A DNA stretch of 64,000 bases, taken from Celeribacter neptunius. Lineage in GTDB: Bacteria; Pseudomonadota; Alphaproteobacteria; Rhodobacterales; Rhodobacteraceae. Position numbers and translations under genes: made by a program. Positions 16,823-26,132 of this stretch are shown here, one piece after another. The notes below the pieces were generated by a model. The model saw only the letters and a list, made by a program, of their open reading frames with translations. It made no database searches and was not told the DNA's origin. Within the stretch, counting starts at the first letter, position 1; each line of letters starts with the position of its first letter. The DNA lies in NCBI RefSeq assembly GCF_900113955.1, contig NZ_FORH01000006.1, forward strand, positions 124,001-188,000. The letters are read 5' to 3'.

Positions 16823-17716
16823 TCAGCCCCGATAGCGGAACGCCTCGACAAAGCGGCTGAAGGCCGGAGAGGCCAGGCGCCGGTTCGGGTAATACAGGTG
16901 ATAGCCCTGAATCGGCGGGCACCAATCTTCGAGCGCCACTTGCAATTCTCCTCTGTCGATATAAGGCTGCGCCAGATCTTCGGGCACGAAAGCCAGCCCC
17001 AGCCCGTCGACCGCCGCCTGCAATACCGGGATGATCCCGTCATAGGTCAGCTGGCCGTGCACCCGCACCTCGAGCTCGCGCCCGTCCTTTTCGAATTCCC
17101 AGGCATAGAGCCCCCCCGCCGAGGTCAGGCGCAGGTTGATACATTGGTGGTTGGTCAGATCGCGCGGGTGTTCCGGGGCCGAGCGTCGGGCAAAATACGC
17201 CGGCGTGCCGACCACCAGAAAGCGCCAGTCCGGCCCGATCCGCACCGCGATCATATCCTTGCTCACCGATTCCCCGAGCCGGACGCCGGCATCGAATTTC
17301 TCGCCGACGATGTCGACGAACCCGTCATTGATCGACAGTTCGACATTCACATCCGGGTAGTCTTTCAGGAACTGCGCCAGCCGGGCACGCAACAGCGTGA
17401 CCACGGGATGCGACCCGGCGCTGATCCGCAGCGTGCCCGACGGTTTGTCGCGCAAGGCACTCAGGGCATCGAGTTCGAACCGGATCTGGTCGAAATGCGG
17501 GGCGACGGCCTGTAGCAACCGTTCACCGGCCTCCGTCGTGGAGACGCTGCGCGTGGTGCGCGCCAGCAGCCGAAGCCCCAAACGTTCTTCCAGCGCCCGG
17601 ATGGTATGGCTCAGCGCCGAGGGCGACAGGCCAAGCTTTGCCGCCGCCTTGGTGAAGCTGTTTTCCGAGGCGACGGCGATAAACGCGCGCAGCTCGGCCA
17701 TCTCGTCCCGCGCCAT
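16823..17716 (-). CDS. LysR-family transcriptional regulator
   Basis: 297 residues, standard LysR length. The winged HTH covers about residues 6-65 ([39 protein letters not shown]), followed by the effector-binding domain ([34 protein letters not shown]). The C-terminal half resembles the DhcR/CrgA-like subgroup. It is divergent from the cupin and SDR genes 101 bp away and is the likely regulator of that pair, with its usual binding site in the shared intergenic region. Confidence 0.9.
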   Translation of the reverse strand: MARDEMAELRAFIAVASENSFTKAAAKLGLSPSALSHTIRALEERLGLRLLARTTRSVSTTEAGERLLQAVAPHFDQIRFELDALSALRDKPSGTLRISAGSHPVVTLLRARLAQFLKDYPDVNVELSINDGFVDIVGEKFDAGVRLGESVSKDMIAVRIGPDWRFLVVGTPAYFARRSAPEHPRDLTNHQCINLRLTSAGGLYAWEFEKDGRELEVRVHGQLTYDGIIPVLQAAVDGLGLAFVPEDLAQPYIDRGELQVALEDWCPPIQGYHLYYPNRRLASPAFSRFVEAFRYRG

Positions 17717-17817
17717 TGCTGAATCCCACTCACAAGTTCATGCAAATTATAGCGTCTAATCGCATGGCCTTGCCAGCGCTATATTCCGTTCAATCGAACT
17801 GCTCAGGAGAACGGACA

Positions 17818-18213
17818 ATGGATATCACACGTGCAAACACCTTTCCGACCATGGCCGGGCCGACCGACTGGTTTACCGGCTCCGTTGAGGTCGAACTGCT
17901 TTTCAACCTGCATGACAAGGACCGCGTTGGCGGGGCGAATGTCACGTTCCAGCCGGGGGCCCGCACCGCGTGGCACACGCACCCGCTGGGCCAGACCCTG
18001 ATCGTCACCGCCGGCAAGGGGCTGGTGCAACGTTGGGGTGGCCCGATCGAAGAAATCAACCCGGGCGATGTCGTTTGGTTCGCCCCCGGCGAGAAACACT
18101 GGCACGGCGCGGCTCACGACAGCGCCATGACCCATACGGCGATTCAGGAACTCCAGGACGGCAAGAGCGTCGACTGGATGGAACAGGTCTCCGACGAACA
18201 ATACGGCGCCTGA
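17818..18213 (+). CDS. Cupin protein of the (R)-hydroxynitrile-lyase-like family
   Basis: 131 residues, one small beta-barrel cupin. Metal ligands are visible: two His and a Gln in [10 protein letters not shown] (about residues 53-61) and a fourth His in PGEKHWHGA, the arrangement of the Mn-dependent cupins often annotated as (R)-mandelonitrile lyase or carboxymuconolactone-decarboxylase-associated cupin. The true substrate is usually unknown. An AGGAGA site 8 bp upstream supports the ATG at 17818 even though the frame extends to 17716. An SDR follows 36 bp later, likely in the same unit, and a LysR gene is divergent. Confidence 0.82.
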   Translation: MDITRANTFPTMAGPTDWFTGSVEVELLFNLHDKDRVGGANVTFQPGARTAWHTHPLGQTLIVTAGKGLVQRWGGPIEEINPGDVVWFAPGEKHWHGAAHDSAMTHTAIQELQDGKSVDWMEQVSDEQYGA

Positions 18214-18249
18214 GCGCGCCTCTCCCAAAACACATAAAGGAACAGAATC

Positions 18250-18993
18250 ATGATTCAGGATAAAGTCGTCATCATCACCGGTGCCTCCTCCGGTATCGGC
18301 GAAGCCAGTGCCAAGGAACTCGCCGCCAAAGGTGCGAAAGTCGTGCTCGGTGCCCGTCGCGAGGACAAGCTCAAGCAGATCGCCGACGACATCAAGGCCG
18401 CGGGTGGCGAAGCCGTCTATCAGGTGCTCGACGTGACCAAGGTCGAAGATAGCGAAGCCATCGTGAAACTGGCGAAAGACACATTCGGCGGGCTCGATGC
18501 GATCCTGCTCAACGCAGGCATCATGCCGGTCTCCAACGTCTCGGCGCTGAAAACCGGTGAGTGGAAAGAGATGGTCGATGTGAATATCAACGGGGTTCTG
18601 AACGGGGTTGCGGCGGTCATGCCGACATTCACCGAACAGAAATCCGGTCACATCCTCGCCATTTCCTCGGTTGCCGGGATCAAGGCCTATCCGGGCACGG
18701 CCGTTTATGGCGGCACCAAATGGTTCGTGCGGGACTTCATGGAATGCCTGCGCATGGAATCGGCCACGGAAGGCACCAACATCCGCACCGCGACCCTCTA
18801 CCCGGCGGCGATCAACACCGAGTTGTTGAACACCATCACCGATGAAGGCGCCGCCGCTGGCATGGCCGGGCTCTACGACGCCTTCGGTATCTCCCCCGAT
18901 CGCATCGCCAAGGTGGTCAGCTTCGCACTCGACATGCCGGAAGACACCACGGTGAACGAATTCACCGTCGGCCCGGCCAACCAGCCCTGGTAA
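18250..18993 (+). CDS. Short-chain dehydrogenase, NADP-type (YdfG/clavulanate-dehydrogenase-like)
   Basis: 247 residues, a classical SDR: TGASSGIG (about residues 11-18), GARRED after beta-2 (basic residues that favour NADP), LNAGIMP in place of NNAG, catalytic Ser in ISSVAG, and Tyr-x3-Lys in VYGGTKWFVRD. It resembles general NADP-dependent SDRs that reduce small carbonyl compounds. It lies 36 bp after the cupin gene with an AAAGGAA ribosome site, and both probably respond to the divergent LysR protein. Substrate unknown. Confidence 0.85.
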   Translation: MIQDKVVIITGASSGIGEASAKELAAKGAKVVLGARREDKLKQIADDIKAAGGEAVYQVLDVTKVEDSEAIVKLAKDTFGGLDAILLNAGIMPVSNVSALKTGEWKEMVDVNINGVLNGVAAVMPTFTEQKSGHILAISSVAGIKAYPGTAVYGGTKWFVRDFMECLRMESATEGTNIRTATLYPAAINTELLNTITDEGAAAGMAGLYDAFGISPDRIAKVVSFALDMPEDTTVNEFTVGPANQPW

Positions 18994-19062
18994 GCCGCAG
19001 AGCGACAGCTGGCGAATTCAGATGTGCTGCGGCCATTTGGGACTGTCGTGCGAAAACAAAAG

Positions 19063-19093
19063 AACCCGGCGCGTGTTTGCGCCGGGTTTTCTT
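19063..19093. terminator. Bidirectional rho-independent terminator
   Basis: AACCCGGCGC (19063-19072) pairs perfectly with GCGCCGGGTT (19079-19088) around a 6-nt loop. On the + strand TTTTCTT follows; on the - strand the stem is followed by CTTTTGTTTTCG. It therefore serves both the SDR gene and the convergent envelope operon. Confidence 0.9.
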
Positions 19094-19131
19094 GACTTGG
19101 ATGCATGCGTGTTGCGCTTCCGCGCGGCTTT

Positions 19132-19458
19132 TCAGCTGGCGTTGATCCGTTCGATATAGGCGCGCAGCTCTTCGGCCTCTTGCCGGGCTTCGCGCAGTCC
19201 TTCCATCGCGGCGCGGAGTTCCGCTTCGGTCTGGTTGCCCTGATTGGTCAGCTCGGCCTCGCGCTGCTGGTAATAGGCGATGGCCTGTTCGCGCTGTTCC
19301 TCGGCCTCGTGCAATTGCTGCGCCATGGTGTCGAGATCGGTCATCTCGCCCTGGGCCACGCGCACGAAGCGGTGGATCAGCCAATGGGCGAACCAGCCCA
19401 CCAGAAAGGCGATGAAAAGCACAATCGCCGTGGCGATGATCAATTCGATTCTGTTCAT
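19132..19458 (-). CDS. Membrane-anchored coiled-coil protein
   Basis: 108 residues. One N-terminal helix (about residues 5-27, LIIATAIVLFIAFLVGWFAHWLI) is followed by a charged, Glu/Gln/Ala-rich heptad region (about 40-105) that should form a coiled coil. I know of no assigned function. Its start overlaps the stop of the OmpA-like gene by four bases, so the two are co-translated, and it may help the larger envelope protein at the inner membrane. The orientation of the coiled coil (cytoplasmic or periplasmic) cannot be read with certainty. Confidence 0.8.
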   Translation of the reverse strand: MNRIELIIATAIVLFIAFLVGWFAHWLIHRFVRVAQGEMTDLDTMAQQLHEAEEQREQAIAYYQQREAELTNQGNQTEAELRAAMEGLREARQEAEELRAYIERINAS

Positions 19459-21440
19459 TGCGTGTCCCCGTCCGCCTCTGGCGCGCTATCTGTCGTGTCT
19501 TCCGTGGTGCTGTCTGCTGTCGTGGCGTCGCTGCCGGTCGTTTCCGCCACCGCGTCATTGGGGGCCGGGGCCTCGTCACCCGTTGCGTCCTGCCCGGTCG
19601 CGGTTTGAGCCGCCGCGGCCTCTTCCGGGGCAGTTTCGCCCAACAGTTTGAATTCGATCCGGCGGTTGTCCTCGCGGCCTTCTTCGGTGTCGTTGTCGGC
19701 GATCGGCTCGCTCTCGCCATAGCCCTTGGCGACAAAGTCGACTCCGGCGACGCGCCGCATCAACAGCCCGTCCAGGACGGAATTGGCGCGCTGGGTCGAC
19801 AGGTTCAGGTTCATGGTCTCGCGCCCCTGGCTGTCGGTGTGGCCGCCGATTTCAATCTCGACCTCTTCGCAATCCTTGAGCGCCTCGGCGATCCGGTCCA
19901 GCGTGTCATTGGCCGCGACGTTCAGCTCGACCGAGCCGGGATCGAAGACGATCTTGGAGGCGGCGACGATGTCATTGGCCCGGGCGACGCATTCTTCGGG
20001 TGTCGGCAGGTTGAGGATCGGATCGAGCTTTTTCACATAGGTGACATCGATGGTGAAATCCTCGCCATCGCCGAGCTTCTCGGCCAGAATTCTTGCGATA
20101 TTGGCCTTTGCGGCCGGGTTGCCGGTCTCGCCGCGGATCGCGACCGTGTCTTCGCTCATGGTGGCCGAGCCGCGATTCAGCTCGGACAATGCCTCGATTG
20201 CAGCCATCGCCCGGAGCGACCACCCCGAGGGCAGCCCCTCATCGACCCGCATGGCGGAGTAGAGCGATTGCGTGCCGAAAGCGGCCTTGGCCAGAGCTTC
20301 GGTCGCCAGTTTGCTGCGATCGTCCGAGATCCGGCCGCGCAATTGCGTTTGCCCTTCCGGAGAGCGGATGACGATGAATTCGGGACGGCTGTCCTCATCG
20401 GCCACCTCTTCGGGGCGCAGAAGCGTGCTGTGCACGGTGAAGGTCGCGGGCAGATCGGCCTGAAGCTCGCCCACCACCTCGTCAAACAGCGCCTCGGAGG
20501 TGCCTTCGGCGGCGATCAACGTGACATCGCCGTCGCTGAAGGTGATGCTGCCCTGACCCAGTTGCTGCAAAGCGCGCATGCCGGTTTCCACCGCCGCCGC
20601 CCATTGGCCGGACGGGGCGCCCAGCCCGATGGTGCAATTCGGCTCGTCGATGCCGGCGGCCTTGGCGGCAGCGAGAATACGGGCGTGACCGGCCGGGGTT
20701 TCGGCGACACAGGCGTCGAAATGCGGCCCGCTCTCATCGATCAGGAACCGCGCAGTAAAGGGCGTGATCACCGGGCGCGGGGCCGAGATATTGAGCTCCA
20801 CCGGCACGGTCTCCGGCAGGGCCTTGGTCAAGGCGCGCTCGAAACTTGCCTGTTGCGCCTTGCTGTCCGCCAGGGCCGTCAGTGTGATCTGATCCGTGGC
20901 CAGCGAGATTTTCGACCGCGGCAGGAGCGCCATGGCATCGAGACCGAAATCCGTCGTCTCCGGCCAGTTTTCCGGGGCCGGGTAATCGGCCTGTTCCAGA
21001 AAATCCGCAACCGAGCCGGTGCCGCTGGCTTTCTTGAGCCGTTCGACGAAAGCCTCGCGATCCCAGGCGGCGGGGACCAGCCCGATCAGCGATATGCCAC
21101 TGTCATTGCGCAGGATTTCGATCGAGAAACGCGGCGCGGCAATCGCCTGTTTCTGGACCACATTCATCACGTTCATCACCCGGGCCGGATCGACCACATG
21201 GCCGGCGGCGCGTTGTGCCGCGAGCTGGGTCTGCTCGTCCGGTGCCGTGCCGGTCAACACGATCTGCAAGCCGTCGCCCTGAACATCGACCCAATCGTAA
21301 CCTTGCAGATTCAACTCGTTCACGACGGCCTTGGTCGAGGTGGTTTCGATCACCTTTGCGCCGATGGTCGCTCCGGCGAGGCTGAGGACCACACCGGCAA
21401 GAATGGCGGCAAAAATCGGCAGTATATGTGAGATACGCAT
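19455..21440 (-). CDS. Large OmpA-family protein with BON-like region
   Basis: 661 residues. The N-terminus carries a signal or anchor helix (ILPIFAAILAGVVLSLAGATIGAKVIE). A BON-like domain follows (LNLQGYDWVDVQGDGLQIVLTGTAPDEQ), then a long variable region with more BON-like repeats, and an OmpA peptidoglycan-binding domain at about residues 500-605: VEIEIGGHTDSQGRETMNLNLSTQRANSV with the diaminopimelate-binding Asp and Arg. The last ~55 residues are low-complexity Ala/Thr/Glu/Asp. It should tie the envelope to peptidoglycan. The ATG at 21440 (MRISHILPIF) is chosen because it leads directly into the hydrophobic helix; the frame extends 22 codons further. Confidence 0.85.
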   Translation of the reverse strand: MRISHILPIFAAILAGVVLSLAGATIGAKVIETTSTKAVVNELNLQGYDWVDVQGDGLQIVLTGTAPDEQTQLAAQRAAGHVVDPARVMNVMNVVQKQAIAAPRFSIEILRNDSGISLIGLVPAAWDREAFVERLKKASGTGSVADFLEQADYPAPENWPETTDFGLDAMALLPRSKISLATDQITLTALADSKAQQASFERALTKALPETVPVELNISAPRPVITPFTARFLIDESGPHFDACVAETPAGHARILAAAKAAGIDEPNCTIGLGAPSGQWAAAVETGMRALQQLGQGSITFSDGDVTLIAAEGTSEALFDEVVGELQADLPATFTVHSTLLRPEEVADEDSRPEFIVIRSPEGQTQLRGRISDDRSKLATEALAKAAFGTQSLYSAMRVDEGLPSGWSLRAMAAIEALSELNRGSATMSEDTVAIRGETGNPAAKANIARILAEKLGDGEDFTIDVTYVKKLDPILNLPTPEECVARANDIVAASKIVFDPGSVELNVAANDTLDRIAEALKDCEEVEIEIGGHTDSQGRETMNLNLSTQRANSVLDGLLMRRVAGVDFVAKGYGESEPIADNDTEEGREDNRRIEFKLLGETAPEEAAAAQTATGQDATGDEAPAPNDAVAETTGSDATTADSTTEDTTDSAPEADGDTQ

Positions 21441-21506
21441 CAGGGGATGAAACGCCTGTTTGTGAGATTTGGGCCTTTTATTAGGCGGTTCCCCGCTGGT
21501 CTGCAA

Positions 21507-22484
21507 TCACAGGAAGATCGCGACGGCAAGAAACAGCGCAGCCAGGAACCCGGTGTCGCGATTGGCCCGGAACAGCCGCAGGCAGACATCCGGGTTCTCG
21601 GTGTCGAGCTTGGCCATCTGCCATGTCATATGCAGCCCCATCGCCCAGGGCGCGCCAAGTGCCACTACGAGCGCCAGCACCGAGCGTTCGGAGAGCGCCT
21701 CGATCACGCCTCCGGCCATCAGCACGACAGTGAGCACGAGAAAGCGTTTGAGCCAGCGGGGCGTCTCCTCGCCAAACCGCCGCGCGGTGGATTTCACGCC
21801 GATGAGCGCATCGTCTTCCTTGTCCTGATGGGCATAGATCGTGTCGTAGAAAATCGTCCAGGCGATGCCTGCGAGGTAGAGCATCACCGGGGCCATGGTG
21901 AGTTCACCGGCCACCGCCGCATAGGCCAGCAGCGCGCCCCAGTTGAAGGCGATGCCCAGGAAGACCTGCGGCCACCAGGTGAAGCGTTTGGCAAAGGGAT
22001 AGACCGCCACCGGCAGGAGCGAGGCGATGCCGAGGACAATGGCCAGCTTGCCGAAGCTCAGAAGGATCACAAAAGCGACAAGGCTCTGGACCACCATCCA
22101 GATCGCCGCCTGTTTCACCGTCACCTGACCCGAGGGGATCGGGCGGCTCTTGGTGCGCGCGACCTTGTCGTCGATATCGCGATCGGTGATGTCGTTCCAG
22201 GTGCAGCCGGCCCCACGCATCAGAAAGGCGCCGAGCGAACAGCCGATCAGGATCCAGATGGCGCGTGGGCTGAGCGACCCGGCCTCGGCAGAGGCCAGAA
22301 GCGCGCCCCACCAACAGGGGATGAGCAACAGCCATGTTCCCGCCGGGCGGTCGGCCCGCGACAGGCGCAGATAGGGCAAGGCCCAGGCCGGAGCGTATCT
22401 GTCCACCCAATTGCCTTTGACGGCGTCGGCCACTTGTCCGGCGGTTGCCGCTGTCTGCTCTGGCGTCACGCGCTTATCGGTCAT
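21507..22484 (-). CDS. ubiA: 4-hydroxybenzoate polyprenyltransferase
   Basis: 325 residues, an integral membrane prenyltransferase with about eight helices that attaches the polyprenyl chain to 4-hydroxybenzoate in ubiquinone synthesis. The two Asp-rich motifs are present: NDITDRDIDDKVARTKSRPIPSG in the first half and YDTIYAHQDKEDDALIGVKSTA in the second. The ATG at 22484 (MTDKRVTPEQ) is preferred to an in-frame ATG eight codons upstream, which would overlap the divergent rsmE. The gene starts only 11 bp from rsmE. Confidence 0.95.
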   Translation of the reverse strand: MTDKRVTPEQTAATAGQVADAVKGNWVDRYAPAWALPYLRLSRADRPAGTWLLLIPCWWGALLASAEAGSLSPRAIWILIGCSLGAFLMRGAGCTWNDITDRDIDDKVARTKSRPIPSGQVTVKQAAIWMVVQSLVAFVILLSFGKLAIVLGIASLLPVAVYPFAKRFTWWPQVFLGIAFNWGALLAYAAVAGELTMAPVMLYLAGIAWTIFYDTIYAHQDKEDDALIGVKSTARRFGEETPRWLKRFLVLTVVLMAGGVIEALSERSVLALVVALGAPWAMGLHMTWQMAKLDTENPDVCLRLFRANRDTGFLAALFLAVAIFL

Positions 22485-22495
22485 ATGTAGGGTCC

Positions 22496-23227
22496 ATGAT
22501 TGAAGCAAAGATCAGGCTCTATGTAGATCACCCTCTGGCCGAGGGGCAATCCATTCCTCTGGAACGGGATCAGGCGCATTATCTTTTCGGGGTGATGCGG
22601 CTCTCCGAGGGCGCTCCTGTCGCGCTGTTCAATTCCCGCGACGGCGAATTCGTCGCTGAGGTGACCCTGGCCGGCAAACGCGGTGGCGAGCTCACCTGTA
22701 TCGCCAAGACCCGGGAATTGCAGATGCCGCCGGATCTCTGGCTGATCTTTGCCCCGATCAAGAAGGCGCGGACGGATTTCATCGTCGAGAAGGCCGCTGA
22801 GATGGGCGCGCGCCGGATCCTGCCGGTGGGCACCGATTTCACCAATTCCGAGCGCATTCGCCAGGACCGGTTGCAGGCCCATGCCGTCGAAGCCGCCGAG
22901 CAATGCGGCGGCACCTATGTGCCCGAGGTCGCCGATCTCATGAAACTCGACCGGCTTTTGGCGGATTGGGACGAAGAACGTCAGATCATGTTCTGCGACG
23001 AGACACTTGTCGGTGCAGCCGAGGCGCTTGGTGAGGTGAGGGGGGGCAAATGGGCCATCCTGATCGGGCCTGAGGGCGGGTTCTCGGAGGCGGAGCGCAA
23101 ACGCCTCCATGCCTTGCCCTATGCCCATGCCGTCTCGCTCGGGCCCCGCATCCTGCGCGCCGATACGGCTGCGGTCGCGGCACTCACCGTCTGGCAACAG
23201 CAGCTTGGCGACTGGAGCGCGACATGA
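22496..23227 (+). CDS. rsmE: 16S rRNA m3U1498 methyltransferase
   Basis: 243 residues, a SPOUT (trefoil-knot) methyltransferase that modifies U1498 of 16S rRNA. Conserved blocks: RDQAHYLFGVMRLSEGAPVALFNSRDGEF in the PUA-like N-terminus, and the knot sequences KKARTDFIVEKAAEMGARRILPV, IGPEGGFSEAE and LGPRILRADTAAVAAL in the C-terminus. The ATG at 22496 gives the usual length; the frame is open 17 codons further up into ubiA. It overlaps the next gene by four bases. Confidence 0.95.
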   Translation: MIEAKIRLYVDHPLAEGQSIPLERDQAHYLFGVMRLSEGAPVALFNSRDGEFVAEVTLAGKRGGELTCIAKTRELQMPPDLWLIFAPIKKARTDFIVEKAAEMGARRILPVGTDFTNSERIRQDRLQAHAVEAAEQCGGTYVPEVADLMKLDRLLADWDEERQIMFCDETLVGAAEALGEVRGGKWAILIGPEGGFSEAERKRLHALPYAHAVSLGPRILRADTAAVAALTVWQQQLGDWSAT

Positions 23228-24081
23228 TCCGCAAAGCGGTTGCGGCGGATGTCCCGCAGCTCACCGAGTTTCTCACCCGCCATATCGAGACCTCGATGTT
23301 CCTCTTGGGCAATCTCGAGGCCCATGGAGTGTCCGGCAGCGACCATCCGCATGCCACGACCTATTACCTGCGTCTCGCGGGTGAGGAGATCACCGGCGTG
23401 TTCGGCATTGCCAACGGCGGATTTCTGATGTGCCAGCTCCCGGGTATCACCGGGGCTGAGGTCCGGGATTTCGTCGCGCTGGCCGATGGCGTGACATTTC
23501 GCGGCATGACCGGCGAAGTGGCGCAACTTCGGAGCTTCCTCTCGGTCCTGCCGGTGCCGCAGGCCCGCTGGCAAATGCAGGAGATCGAGCCGCTCTACGC
23601 GCTGGATCTCGGGCTATTGCATCAGATTGATGCACGAATCCGCCGGGTCCTTCCCGGGGACCGCGGGTTGCTCGCCACCTGGTTTCACCACTATTTCGAA
23701 GACACCGGCCTCGCTTCCGGCGCTCAGGCGTTGTCCGAGGCCGAAGAGCGCGCGGACGAGGCGATGAGCAATCCGGATATCCGCATCCTGCTCGATGCCG
23801 AGGACAAGCCCTGCGCGATGAGCGCGCTGAATGCCCGCGCTGGTACGGCCTTGCAGGTCGGCGGCGTTTTCGTGCCGCGGGCGCTGCGCGGGCGGGGACT
23901 GGCCGGTCGTGTTGTGGCGGCTATGCTCGCGGAGCTGCGGGCCGAAGGGGCAACGCGCGCGATCCTCTTTGCCGCGTCAAAGGATGCTGCGCGGGCCTAT
24001 GAGAAGATCGGCTTCGAGCAACTCGGCGAATACATGCTCGCCATTCCGAAAGCCCCGCTGACGCTGGAGGTCTCCGCATGA
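23224..24081 (+). CDS. GNAT-family N-acetyltransferase
   Basis: 285 residues. The C-terminal ~100 residues are a GNAT domain, with the acetyl-CoA motif VGGVFVPRALRGRGLAGRVVAAML (R/Q-x2-G-x-G/A type, here RGRGLAG) and a terminal IGFEQLGEYMLAI. The N-terminal half may be a degenerate second GNAT-like domain. Substrate unknown. ATGA overlaps with both rsmE and the next gene make a tight operon that leads to gshA. Confidence 0.82.
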   Translation: MIRKAVAADVPQLTEFLTRHIETSMFLLGNLEAHGVSGSDHPHATTYYLRLAGEEITGVFGIANGGFLMCQLPGITGAEVRDFVALADGVTFRGMTGEVAQLRSFLSVLPVPQARWQMQEIEPLYALDLGLLHQIDARIRRVLPGDRGLLATWFHHYFEDTGLASGAQALSEAEERADEAMSNPDIRILLDAEDKPCAMSALNARAGTALQVGGVFVPRALRGRGLAGRVVAAMLAELRAEGATRAILFAASKDAARAYEKIGFEQLGEYMLAIPKAPLTLEVSA

Positions 24082-24593
24082 GTTTTCCCCGTCCGGAAGT
24101 CCGCGACATGCTTTGGCGTTGGCGCGAGGTCGTCGTCGCGCTCCTGGTGGTCGCCCTGATGGGCTGGTGGGCCGCGTCGTCTTACGGTGTCATGCGTTGG
24201 ATTGCGCTGGGCTTTACGGCGCTTGCCGTGGGGTTCGCCATTGCGGCGATCCAGCGCGCCCGGTTCAACCGCGGGGGCGGCGGTTTCGGCGCGGTCGAGG
24301 TGGATGAGGGCGTCGTGTCTTTCTTTTCGCCGCTGACCGGCGGTCAGGTGGAGATCGAGGCGATCACCGCCGTCACCCTGATCCCGACCGGAAAAGGCCA
24401 TGCCCATTGGCAGATCGAAGCGCCGGGTGAGGCCCCGCTCATCATTCCGCTCAATGCACATAACGCCGAGGCGCTGTTCGATGTCTTCGTCTCCCTGCCC
24501 GGGTTGGAGACCGAAAAAATGCTGCGCCAGATCAAACAGACGCCGGATCACCCGGTCGTGATCTGGCGGAAACGCACACGGGTTCTGCACTGA
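24078..24593 (+). CDS. Conserved membrane protein with PH-like domain
   Basis: 171 residues. Two adjacent helices (about residues 17-55: VVVALLVVALMGWWAA and MRWIALGFTALAVGFAIAAI) precede a soluble beta-rich domain with FGAVEVDEGVVSFFSPLTGGQVEIEAITAVTLIP, which resembles bacterial PH-type domains. Function not known. It overlaps the acetyltransferase gene by four bases and lies 94 bp before gshA. No catalytic motif is seen. Confidence 0.78.
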   Translation: MSFPRPEVRDMLWRWREVVVALLVVALMGWWAASSYGVMRWIALGFTALAVGFAIAAIQRARFNRGGGGFGAVEVDEGVVSFFSPLTGGQVEIEAITAVTLIPTGKGHAHWQIEAPGEAPLIIPLNAHNAEALFDVFVSLPGLETEKMLRQIKQTPDHPVVIWRKRTRVLH

Positions 24594-24687
24594 GGCTGCG
24601 GGGCGAGACTTAGCGCTGCATTGACTTCGCCGCCTGCATGACCCAACTGTACCCGAACGAATTCTAACCCATCGGAGCACCCCCCTC

Positions 24688-26058
24688 ATGTCCATCCCTC
24701 AATCCGGCGGCGGCCTGATCGAAAGCTATGACGACCTCGTGGGCTATTTCACCGATGGCTGTAAGCCGAAAGAGAAATGGAAGATCGGCACGGAGCACGA
24801 GAAGTTCGGCTATCTCGAAGGTACACTCAAGCCGCTGCCCTATCAGGGCGAGCATTCGATCAAGGCGATCCTTGAAGGGCTGCAGGACCGCTACGGCTGG
24901 AACCCGATTTTCGAGGGCGAACATCTGATCGGGCTCGAGCTCAATGGCGCCAATATTTCGCTCGAACCGGGCGGTCAGCTCGAGCTTTCTGGCGCGCCGC
25001 TGGACAATATCCACCAGACCTGTGACGAGGTGAACGAACATCTCAAAGAGGTCCACACCGTGGCCGACGAGGTCGGTGCGCGCTTCATCGGTCTCGGCAT
25101 GGCGCCGAACTGGACCCATGAGGACATGCCGCTGATGCCCAAGGGGCGTTACAAGCTGATGGACGCTTATATGGGCACGGTCGGCACCACCGGCACACAG
25201 ATGATGCGGCGCACCTGTACCGTGCAGGTCAATCTCGATTTCGCCTCCGAAGCGGATATGGTGCAGAAATTCCGTGTCGGTCTGGCGCTGCAACCGGTGG
25301 CCACCGCGCTGTTCGCCAATTCGCCCTTCATGGAGGGCAAGCTCAACGGTCACAAGAGCTGGCGCTCCTATATCTGGCGCCATCTCGATCCGGCCCGCAC
25401 GGGCATGCTGCCCTTTGTTTTCGAGGACGGCATGGGGTTCGAACGCTACACCGAATATGCGCTCGATGTTCCGATGTATTTCGTCTATCGCGACGGCAAA
25501 TATATCGATGCGCTGGGCATGTCCTTCCGTGACTTCCTGAAGGGCGAGTTGCCCGCCATGCCGGGTGAAAAACCGACGCTCGATGATTGGGCCGATCACC
25601 TCACCACGCTGTTCCCGGAAGCCCGGATCAAGAAATACATGGAGATGCGCGGCGCCGATGGCGGGGTCTGGCGCCGGCTCTGTGCCTTGCCGGCCTTCTG
25701 GGTCGGTCTGATGTACGATCAGAACGCGCTCGATGCCGCCACCGATCTGTTCAAGGGCTGGACGCCCGAGTTCCGCGAAGAGCTGCGCGTGGCGGCCTCC
25801 GTCGATGCGCTTCAGGCCGAGGTTGGCGGTGTGAAAATGATCGATCTGGCGCGCCAATGCGTCGAGATTGCCGAAGCCGGGCTCAAGGCCCGCGGTCGCG
25901 AAGGCGCCGGCGGCCTGATCCCCGACGAGACGCATTTCCTCAGCGCGCTGAAGGACTCGATCGAGACCGGGCATGCCCCCGCCGACGAGCTGATCGAACG
26001 GTTCGAAAGCGATTGGCAGGGCGACGTGACCCGCGTCTTTGGCGAATACAGCTACTGA
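24688..26058 (+). CDS. gshA: Glutamate--cysteine ligase (plant/alphaproteobacterial type)
   Basis: 456 residues, the length of the alphaproteobacterial/plant class of gamma-glutamylcysteine synthetase, the first enzyme of glutathione synthesis. Recognisable blocks are KIGTEHEKFGY (about residues 32-42, Mg/ATP site), GLELNGANISLEPGGQLELSGAPL, GLGMAPNWTHEDMPLMPKGRY and MMRRTCTVQVNLDF. In plants the class is redox-regulated by a disulfide; I did not establish that here. A weak GGAG lies 10 bp upstream. It is followed by a strong terminator. Confidence 0.95.
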   Translation: MSIPQSGGGLIESYDDLVGYFTDGCKPKEKWKIGTEHEKFGYLEGTLKPLPYQGEHSIKAILEGLQDRYGWNPIFEGEHLIGLELNGANISLEPGGQLELSGAPLDNIHQTCDEVNEHLKEVHTVADEVGARFIGLGMAPNWTHEDMPLMPKGRYKLMDAYMGTVGTTGTQMMRRTCTVQVNLDFASEADMVQKFRVGLALQPVATALFANSPFMEGKLNGHKSWRSYIWRHLDPARTGMLPFVFEDGMGFERYTEYALDVPMYFVYRDGKYIDALGMSFRDFLKGELPAMPGEKPTLDDWADHLTTLFPEARIKKYMEMRGADGGVWRRLCALPAFWVGLMYDQNALDAATDLFKGWTPEFREELRVAASVDALQAEVGGVKMIDLARQCVEIAEAGLKARGREGAGGLIPDETHFLSALKDSIETGHAPADELIERFESDWQGDVTRVFGEYSY

Positions 26059-26083
26059 TTTCGCGCGAGATTGCGACAGGAAA

Positions 26084-26111
26084 AAGGGGCCTTCGGGCCC
26101 CTTATTTTTTT
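26084..26111 (+). terminator. Rho-independent terminator after gshA
   Basis: AAGGGGCC (26084-26091) pairs with GGCCCCTT (26096-26103) around a TTCG tetraloop, followed by a run of seven T (26105-26111). It is a near-ideal intrinsic terminator, 25 bp after the gshA stop. Confidence 0.95.
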
Positions 26112-26132
26112 GCCGCTTCCGATGTCGCGACA

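Noticed and set aside
19458-21431. 657-codon + strand frame over the OmpA-type gene
   Set aside because: The minus strand encodes an OmpA domain with a signal region; the + frame is compositionally an artefact.
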